Of a stretch of 64,000 bases of DNA, positions 25,001 through 35,900 are shown in pieces. The position numbers and the translations under genes were made by a program. The notes under the pieces were generated by a model. That model was not told the origin of the DNA. It did not search any database and was given only the letters and a program-made list of their open reading frames with translations. The stretch is from Synanceia verrucosa. Taxonomy: Eukaryota; Chordata; Actinopteri; Perciformes; Synanceiidae. The DNA lies in contig CM056569.1 of assembly GCA_029721515.1 (NCBI GenBank), positions 16,275,007 to 16,339,006 of the forward strand, given 5' to 3'. Position 1 is the stretch's first letter. The number at the start of each line of letters is the position of its first letter.

Positions 25001-28000
25001 GGTCGGAATGACCTCACAAAATGTGTGGTATTTCAAGATTCAAGAGTTTTTATTGTCATTATGCATGCATAACAAAATTTATAGTCTCTTAGCTTAAAGG
25101 CACACATAAATGAAGAAAATAAAGATATAAAAGATATAGAAAGCTATAAAACACCCATACTTACAGAGGAGTGGAAATGTGATTTAAGGAGGTCTATAAG
25201 TAGAAATGAAGTTACACTGGCCATTGGCAGCTGTAGTTTTTTTTAATCAATGTTGTTAAAGATATTATTTTTCCCTAAACTTAATGAAATTATGATTGTT
25301 ACTTTAACCAGTGTTTTAAACTAAGCAGTTATGGGACTGTGGGATTCAGTCTTATTGGTCTGAATTTGCAACAACTTCAAAATCTTCCAGACAGTGTTTC
25401 GGGGCATGAAGGTATGTGCATGCTCTGCGTCTTTGCTTCTTTGCTCAGTCTGAATGGTGCAACTTTTTTTATATTCTTTTGAGTTAGAGCTCAGACTGGG
25501 GCATCAAATGGTGGATGTCATGGCTGCACCTCTGGTCTTCCTTTACTTTCAGAACTTCATCAAAACCTTAATCTTTCCAAAATACTGAAGCCAGTATCAA
25601 CCCAGTAAATCAGCAAACTACTACGGGAACTGATGTCAAAGCAGCACTAAGAAAATCCCCCATAATCCCTGAGGCGGTATGAGTTGTGGATTTGTGCTGT
25701 ACACTCGTGCTGTAAGTATTTGGTGTCACCCCAGGAGAGGTTCACACTGTGGTCCATTACCCCACCCATCAGTATTAACTCCACTGTGAACCTGGACTCA
25801 TGACACACTGGAAACACACACATTCAGTCTGCTGACCTGGTGAGATGCCAGAGAAGACTCATCATCCTGCAGGAGTTTGACTGTAACAAACTCATGAGGA
25901 GGATTAAAGTGTTCCTGTGGAGTCACTGTTTAAACAGATACTGATTTGAGGTCATCTAAAGATGAATAGCTAGATGACAATTGCAGGAAATGTGCATGGA
26001 GACCATTCTCATGAGAAGAAGATGGAGATGGATAGGACATGTCATGAGGAAAGACCCTACTGATATTATAAGAACAGCACTGCATTGGACACTGAACCAG
26101 AGAACATGGACATGAACTGTGGAGACGGAGATCCAGAGCCTGATCCAGCCCTGGGGCACCATCCAACCATCTGCCCAAGACAGACAGGAAGTGGGAATCT
26201 TTTATTTCTGCCTTTTGTGGCATGTCAATAAGTAAGTAAACCTGTAGGTCCGATGGCTGGGTACCGAACTTTGATACGTTTGTAGCACCAGCCGAAAAGT
26301 TCCAATCCGATCAGGAATCAAAAAATAAATAGTTTTTCGGTGTCAATTTCTAGTCAAGTCAAGTGCTGCTTTGTACAGCCCAATATGACAATATTGGGAA
26401 GCAATTCAGAGGAACATGTGATGCTAACTGACCTGCTCACGTCCTGATGGTCATAAAAAGGGTAATGTCAGGACAAAACCAGAATTTATATTTACTACAA
26501 CCACTGTGTCCAAAATCAAAGACTATATCCTGCATGGTGTGCTTATGTCTGCTATCTACAGTGTTACCAACAGACAATCTGGCTGGTCAGTGTCTTTTAT
26601 TTTAGAATGTGTTTTTTTTGCCGTATTTAGTCCAGTTGTACACCAGATGTTGATGTCATGCACATCTGGTTGGGAGCTGCTACATGCATGCCACAAGGAA
26701 GAACAGATATTTGGACAATCTGGTAAACCTCTGGGACTGTTTGTTTACTCTCTGTTGCTAATTTTACGTTTTCTTTGAATGCAGGGATAGAAATGTGTTG
26801 CACATACCTAGAGTATGTATGAAATGATTCACAGTACATTCAAGATGCAGCGATGAAAACATGACCTTTAGTGTGTGGAGAGCAAAAGAAAAGAAGCTGA
26901 TGGAAGAGCACATTTCCTGTGATCCATCCCCACTTCACCTGTTTATTGTCTACAGCGGTCTGCTGCTAACAGATTCATTCTGTTCTTTCTCATTGCTGTT
27001 GACGACATCCCATAAAGGTGCACTCACCTGTGGATTGATTTTGATCGTAGCAATGTCTGACTTCTTATCGATGTCTTTGATGTTGGCTTCATAAACATCA
27101 CCATTATGCATCTGGACCTGCAGGAAACGAGGAAGGATTTCAAAGGTTTGGTTTGATCCATTTCTATAAAGCTGTATCAGTTACAGTTTATGCAGTACTG
27201 CATAGATATTTCCAGCATCTTCTACAGAAACTGTTGGGGTTCAACCAGTCATTGTTTTTAAGGTAATTGACAAACAAGTATTGATGATTTAACATCAAAT
27301 TTGTATTCCTGCTACTGTGGATAATGCCAGGAAACAATATAGACAACATACAGTTGGACTCACAACACGACAAATAAATGCAGTGCAAATTGCATACAAT
27401 AGTAGGTATCTCACATCATATTTATATCTACAAAATTTCATTGTGTGTGCATAATGACAATAAAGAATCTTGAATCTAGAACATGCATTGAATCAGTGTT
27501 GGACAAGACTAACTGGGCCTGGAGTCAGGTGAGGTTAGCCTAGCTTAGCATAAAGACTGGAAGAACAAAGATACTACTGGTCACAGGGATAAAGCTCCAG
27601 CATGTAACTCCTAAAACCAGACTCCAGTTCTGTGCTGAACTCACAGAATGACACTGGGAATGAAAGCAAATACATGCAAAGCATTCCAAAAATGTTTAGG
27701 AAACTATTTCAATTCAAACTGAGGTGATTTATTAAGGATTAAGTCTATTAAATAAATGAGATTTATGTGACATGAGTGGTGAAAGTGAAGCAAAGATGGT
27801 TGAAGCAGTGGTTCAGTACCTTGAGGTGCTGCTGACCGGACACTGGCGTGGTGCTGGAGACCACATGAGCGTTGGTAACAATCAGTCCGTTTTCTGACAT
27901 CACAAACCCTGATCCACTGGACAGAGGGATGGTTCGACCAAACAGAGGGTGTCTGTGGTGAGAATACAACAGTCACTCAGTTTAGCTGGACTGGCTAACA

Positions 28001-31000
28001 GAGAGAAGACAAGGGTAATTTCATTAGTCCGTCAAGTTTAAGGCTGAACATGTGAGGATATATCACATCGACATTATTACAGCCCTTTGAAATCCATTTG
28101 ATAAAGTTGATCTTCACATAAAAACACACACAGGCAGTGGATACCTGAGGAAGAGTTCGATGTGGACCACAGCAGGAGCGATTTTCTCCACAACGTCTGC
28201 TATGAAGTTGAACTTGTATCGAGGACTGGCAGCATTTGAAGGACCTATACTGGCAAGAAGAATTATGTATTTTAATAAAGAGTCAACACTTTGATTTAAG
28301 AATTCATTCATTCATCCTCTATAACTGCTTATGCTATCCCAGGAGACATTGGGTGAAGGTGACATCCATGGACAGATCGACTGAATTAAACCAGAATGGA
28401 GAGTCTTACAGTAGTTTAACCAGCAAGTTGTTGAGACATGGGTGTCATGAACTGACAGGATGGATCAAAAAGAGGCACATAGGGTGACCAGAAGCCAACA
28501 AGCCACATGTGGGTCAGACAGGATGTCTGTTTGTGATGCTGGGGGTAGTTTAGGTTTTGATATGTCCATCTAACCTGAAAAAAAAAAACAAACATTTCAA
28601 TTGAAACCATTAATGTATAAATTTACAAATATTAATAAAATGAAATACTAACGCAAGCAGTGCAATGAATCTTTATTTTGAAAGGATCTAACAGATTTAT
28701 TTGGCTTGAATGGATTTTTCCAACACTTGTATTAAAAAAAAGCAACAGTTTTAATCAGTCAGTGGAAGTAAAAGTCCCATTTCTTTATGGAGCAGTTTGT
28801 TTATAAAAATGTACAAGCCTTAGTTCAGCTGCTGTATATAAACTCTTTGAGTGCCATCAACGTAATAATACGTCAAAGTGTTTTTTTGACAGCAGGCATG
28901 AGAGGGCGCTCTCACACAGCCTGTGAGTAATTTTGGGGCTTCTGGGAGACAGAGATCAAAGCGGGAAGTGGAGACGATAAAACAAACAAAGAATCTGGAC
29001 AAAAAGTGGTGATTTTGGTGAAAGTGTCCTCTACTCTACCTCTGATAAAACAAGAATGGAACAAGGTAAAAACAAACATTTTTTTCATGATGAAATAGAG
29101 AGTCTCTTCTTTCATTTGAGCTATTCAGTGTTTTCAGAGACATTGTACTAAATATTCTGTGGGTCTAGAAATATGAGTCAAAACGGGCAAAAATGCTGGA
29201 ACAAGACATTTTAAAAATGGCACTCAAGTTTTGAGTTAATGAACTCACTAAAAAAACTTTCTGGGAACTGTTTTCCAGTGGCTTTATTCATGAGTAAATA
29301 CTTCCTCAGACTTTATTGTAGCTGCTAATCAAACATGGGACATTTGAGATGCAAAAAAAGTGATGAAAATAAAACGCAAAAAATACTCCTGCTCACCCCA
29401 GACTGCACAACAGAAGTTTTGTTAAACTGTCCAAAGTACAAATGGAGAGCTACATTTTCTTGCACGTCGGCATCAGATAAGATTGAGCGGTTTTGTAACC
29501 TGTTTACAAAGTGAACTGTAGTATCCACACAACAGGATAACACCTAGCTCACGTTTGTCACTTTAGGACATCCATCCATCCATTTTCTACCGCTTATCCT
29601 CACATAGGGTCATGGGGGGCTGGCGCCTATCCCAGCTGTCTTAGGGTGAAAGGCAGGGTACACCCTGGACAAGTCTTCAGTTCATCACAGGACACATAGA
29701 GACAGACAACCACTCACACTCATACCTACACCTCACACTCACACCTCATGCATGTTTTTGGGATGGGAGGAAGCTGACGCAGACATGAGGAGAACATGCC
29801 CCGGGCCCGGGATTCGAACAAGGTACCTTCTTGCTGTGAGGCGACAGTGCTAACCACTACACCACCGTGCCGCCCCACTTTAGGGCAGTGGTTCTCAATT
29901 ATTTTCCGTCATGCCCCCCAAGAGGACAGAATTTTTTTTCACGCCCCCACATGAACTGAAATACTTTTGAGAACCTGATAATATTTATTTATCTTTAGAA
30001 AAGATAAGATGAACCTTTATTCGTCCCACCAACAGGGAAATTTGCATGTTACAGTAGCATGTGGATAGTGCAACAAACACGAAAAGACTAAGTAGAAACA
30101 TAAATGCTTTAAAATAACTAGTCACCAGTTGTAATAGTAGGCAAATAGGCTATCACTAGCAGCAGGCACATGTTGAAATCTGTAGTAAAAATGTTTAAAA
30201 CATACGAGATGAAAACTAAAATCTGCGCTGTACAGTTTAAATTAACATTTGAAACAGGTTGAGACTGAACAACTAATTAAAGAAAATATAGCACATAGTA
30301 AAATATTGATTGATTGTAGAGTGAGAGAGTTATAGGTCACCACTGTGTAAGTTGCTGGCACCAGCATTCTGCAGACAGCTGATTATAAAAAAATAAGTGG
30401 TGACTGCTGCTGGCAGTATCAGCTCCTCTGCAACTTTGTATGAGGCTAACAGTGCTTTTTTTACTGATGCTGTGCTCACAAAATGTCCGGTTTGGTGATG
30501 ATATTTATCAAGTTTTCAGTAAAAATGCCAAAAAAAAAAGTTTTCAGTGAAAAAAGTCCAGTGGCTTATTGACATAATTGGGGAGTAAAGGCCAGCTGAT
30601 ACTCAGGTGGACCACCAGACACACCCAGATCATTTTTCTCTTTCTACAGTCCATGCAGTGACACAGTCAAATATAAAGAGAGCAGACCTGCAAACCAGTC
30701 CCTGTTCCACCTCCCAAATATTAACAAACCCAGCTGATGGCACAAACTTGGCAGCACTGATGGAAAACCATCTACCAGCAATAATGAGCTACATGCTGCT
30801 CAGCCAGGTCAGCAGTTTGAGGAAATTATGGTTTGTGATTTTAGACTGAAACAAGACTCAGAAATGACAGGCAGAACCCAACCAAAGGATGATTACACAG
30901 CCCTTAAATACCATTCAATCACAATTCAACCATTTCCAAGAAAAACATAAGTCATTAATATCACATGTGGCTGGATTAAATTAGACATTTTTTTGTTTTC

Positions 31001-32900
31001 ATAATTGTCTTTTTTGGGTCTGAATTAACAGTTAAGTGCAAAAGTGAATTATTGTGTCGCATCAAGCACCTGAATGAAACCCTGCTCATCGTAATACCAC
31101 AATAATATTATTATAGCAGCTAAAATATGAATCTTCTCCATTCATTCAAACCTACAAACCTACAGGTCATGTCATGAGTTCTTTACTGCACTTACATTAT
31201 TAAAATGAAATCAATCAATGAACCAGGTATTTTAGAGTAAGTTGTGGTTTTATCTAGTAAGATTATGTTTTATATATGCTAATAAAGTGTTTTCATTATG
31301 TTTATTTGTCTTCCTGCAGACCATCAGTGGTTCATTTATTGCTCTTGCCATGAGATATTTTTCTTGTAGTTTATTTCCATTTGGGTATTTGGGTTTATTT
31401 TCTTTGTCTAGTCCACCCCTGCAAGTGAGCTGATAGTGGGCAGAAAAAGATGGGAATGACCCCAGGGATGGACTAGTTTTCTTTTTGTTTTGTGTATTTG
31501 TTTGTTCCTGTTTCTCCTGCTAACTTTTATGCAGGTCTAGCATCAGCCACACAGCAGGGCAGGCTTACAGCATGTGTGTTTGATGCAGTGTGTGTTAGTA
31601 TACTAAAAGGCATTAAAAATTCAACAAAGTCAATGTAAAATAAAATTGGATACAACTACTTTGTATACCAAAGAATGTTTTGTTTACTACCACTCGTGGC
31701 TATTGAAACTATGGAGCCACATTTTTCAGCTCAAACAATAAATTAACGTGGCAGACGGTACCAATCCCTGTTTTTGCATGTGTGATTCGTTAGGACATTG
31801 TTTGAAAGCTTTCAATGAGTTCTTTTGGTGATTTGAGCTCAACTGGTCAAGGCTTTAAAAACCCAGAGGAAAAATGCAAGCTGTCACAGACGGTCACCAT
31901 GCCACGCTTAGCAGCAAACATGAGGGAGCAGGCCATTGGTATGCTGAGATCCAGAATGACCGAAGCGAGGGTAGCCTGGCATTTTGGCGTCCACAGATGC
32001 ACTATCTCACGCCTGCAGGCACGTTATGCACAGACATAATGTGCAGGTTATGGACTGGCCGCCTTATTCCCCGGATATAAATCCGATTGAACACCTTTGG
32101 GACAATCTGGATCGCTGTGTACGGCGTCGTATTCCACTGCCGGTGACGGTTGCTGATCATGTCTATACCACGACGATCACACAAGATACTGACATTTGTA
32201 ATCCATGTCGATTAATTTTTCTATTGTTGCTTTTGTTCATTCATGTTCAGTATCATACCAAGTGAAGTCACCCAATAAATGATGAAAATTCAAAGTAATA
32301 TCGAAAAAAATTCAATGTTGCATTTTTAATGCCTCTCAGTGTATATTGGTGTGGAGTGTTTAATTTGCAGTGAGTAAAATAAAATTCTGAAGGGTGATTT
32401 TCACTCAGTGTGTGCTTAGTGGTTTTTAAATCCTGCCCTGCTAGAAGTAAACTGCATAAATAATGCAGGCCTGATGAATTTATGTCCATAATAAAAGTAT
32501 TTTCATATTGACCTGTGGGTTTCTCCTGTCTTTTCTTATGCTAATAACCAGTAGTGGATGAAACATATAAAAATGCAAAGCTTAGTTTTAAATGAGAGAA
32601 ACTGCTGTTACTGCTGGTCAAACACTCAGATAAATGACGTTTCGATCACTAGCACATGGTCATCACACTGAAAGTCTCTGCATGTTATGATGGTTTAGTT
32701 GATTAATAAAGGGTAGAAAGAGAGAAAAAAAAAGACTTTCTGAGTGAATTCATTCATTTTGCCTCCACAGTGTTTCCTTCTAGCCTCGACGGACAGGATG
32801 AATGATTTACCACAAGTGATTTGGGAGTTGGGACTTGCAGGTCAGTCACCCATATATTTTAAGTTAACCACGCCCGTAAGCATGTAATGCTCCAGTGACA

Positions 32901-32933
<33 letters not shown>

Positions 32934-35900
32934 GGCCACAGACACAGACAAAATAAAGGGTTTCTGATGAAAGGGAAATGTAAATAGAGTCTGCCACAAC
33001 TCTGGGCTGCAGGGACTTCCTGTTTCCTCAGTTGATATCTCCCATTGGTGTGTGTGTGTGTGTGTGTGTGTGTTTCAGATGAGTGAGCATCGTGGTGATG
33101 ATTGTAGCAGCCAGCAGAGCAGCAATCTGTTGAATTCATCAGCATCAGTCGGTCTGTCTGTCCAGTGAGGGTCTAATGACGAAGAAGGAAGCTTTCCTGT
33201 GAACTTCTGCCAAGTGGAGCCAACTAATAACACCAGAGCTGTTACTGTCACATCCAAAAACACATCTCATTTTGCAGAAATGTGGCTTTCTTTTACTAAT
33301 GATATACTTTTGCTGACGAACATACTCATGATGTAGTCTTTGTTTTTATATTGTTTTGTTTTTTGTTGCATTTTTGCTCTATTCTATTCTGCACTTTTTT
33401 TTTTTTTACATTTCTGACTGTGTAAAGCAGCTGCTGCACAAGAAATCCTGTTTGGGATGAATAAAGTTTTATCTTATTTTATACCAGGGATGTCAAACTA
33501 ATTTTAGTTCATGGTTCCACATTCAGCCGTTCCAGCAGTGCATAATAACCTATCAATAATAACACATCCAAATGTGTCCCTGTCTCTGAGTTTATTCTGA
33601 AAATGTTAACTCATTAACTCATCAAGTACCTTGTGCCGGCGTTTTTTGAGTTATAGTTCATGATGCACAAAATATTTTGAACTATGTCTCTGAAAACACT
33701 GAATAGCTCAAATGAAAGAAGATACTCTCTATTTCATCATGAAAAAAAGGTTTGTTTTTATCTTGTTCCATTCTTGTTTTATCAGAGGTAGAGTAGAGGA
33801 CACTTTCACCAAAATCACCACTTTTTGTCCAGATTCTGTTTTACTCTCTAATCTCGATCGTCTCCACTTCCTGTTTTGATCTCTGTGGCGTATACCGTCT
33901 CTTTATGCTCCGACTACAAATCCCAGAAGCCCCAACATTACTCACAGGCTGTTAGAGAGCGCCCCCTTGTGTCTGCTACCGAAAAAACACTTTGACATCG
34001 AAATACAGCAATGGTACTCAAAGAGCTAATAACTAATGAACAAACAATCCATTTACAAATTAAATGTGCAGCCTGAGATGTCCTCAAACCTGCCAAGAAA
34101 TCATTCATCTTTTCAGACCTAAATTCTTGTATTTGTCTTGGAAATTGCTTCTCTTGTCAGCGTTGTGTCACACAGCCTGGATGTAATTTTATTGAAAAAT
34201 TGAAATTAAAGACATCCAGTGAACTAGTGGGCCAGATTGAACCCTGTGGCGGGCCGGCTCTGATCCTCAGGGCCTATGTTTGACACCCCTGTCTTATACT
34301 TAAGCTCATAAAATGTGATGAGATAAAAGTGATGGTCTCACATAAGTTTGGGGCAGTTCCTCCAACCAGTGCCCAGTAAAACAGTGTGCAGTGAAGGAAG
34401 GATGATTATTAGTGGCCTGTAACTTGGTTTTGAATACAGACGGTAGTCTAATAAAGTGTTGGGCGCTGCAGGAAGGAGCATGTATATCAGTGTGACAGAG
34501 GAAACGAGAAACATGTGCAGAAGTGTGGACAGCAGAAAGGCCTGTAAAACAGCAGATGCTGGCATTGTTCTACAGGAGGGATCACATGTGTCTGCCATCA
34601 TGGCCGCCATATTTATTAACTACACCAGAGGTTCTCAAGGTTTTACACCAAGCACCACCTGAGAAAGTAGCTGGCTGTCAAAGTGCCACCATATGACCCA
34701 CGTTAAAATACAGTCTATTCAGCTGTGCACAGTTCACACGGGAGTTCATTATTCCTAATAATAATGTTATTTTGTTCACTTTTGTCAGCCGCAATGTACA
34801 AAGGGGCAGAACTGGAACTAGCAAACTCTTCCTCACAATTCTCAGACAGTGCAAGGAGCATTGAGAACAAAACTAGCACTCTTTGAGTGCCAAATACATA
34901 TATTTACATCCTTTAAAATCCAACAGTTGAGTGCCATAAACGTATATATACGTTTCCTTTTTTTCGGCAGCAGGCACAAGAGGGCGCTGTCACACAGCCT
35001 CTGCGTAATGTTGGGGCTTCTGGGATTTGTAGTCAGAGCATAAAGAGATGGTATACAACACAGAGATCAAAACAGGAAGTGGAGACGATCGAGGTTAGAG
35101 AGTAAAGCAAACAGAATCTGGACAAAAAGTGGTGATTTTGGTGAAAGTGTCCTCTACTCTACCTCTGATAAAACAAGAATGGAACAAGGTAAAAACAAAT
35201 ATTTTTTTCATGATGAAATAAAGAGTTTCTTCTTTCAGGTGGCACTCAGTGAGGTAAGAACATCTGTATTTGAAAAAATGTACTTAATTCACAGCTGAAT
35301 CCAGATTTAATGTAATTTTTGTGTTTAATGTGTTAAATTTTTGATTTAATGTGGTCCAGGAGTGAGACATTCATTTCCCCAATGAAAAACTGAAACTGTT
35401 GTGTCGCCTAAAGAACTGAACTCAGTTCTGGTCAATATGAATTTACAGGATTTTTTTTGTTTCTAAATGTAAAAACACACAAAATAAGAACTTATTTTAA
35501 ACCCCTATTTCAATTATATCCAGCATATTTTCATTCCTAGTAACATTTTGGTATTATTAATGTACAACATTTTATGATTGATTTTAAAGTTTGCTCACGG
35601 CTAATAACAAATACTAATACAGGGTTCCCATGCATCCTGGAAAACCTGGAAAGTGATTGTCCAATTTTCCAGTCATGGAAAACACATGGAAAATGAGAAA
35701 CAAGGTCATATGTCCTAGAAATGGTTAAGTTATCCTGGAAAATTATCCATGCAAATGATTAAAAGTAACTTTTAACCTGAATGCATTTGCTCACAAGGCA
35801 TGGGGAGGAGAAAAAATTCCAGGATAACTTAACCGTTTCCAGGACATTTGACCTTTTTTCTCATTTTCCACATTTGTTTTCAATGACTGGAAACTTGGTC

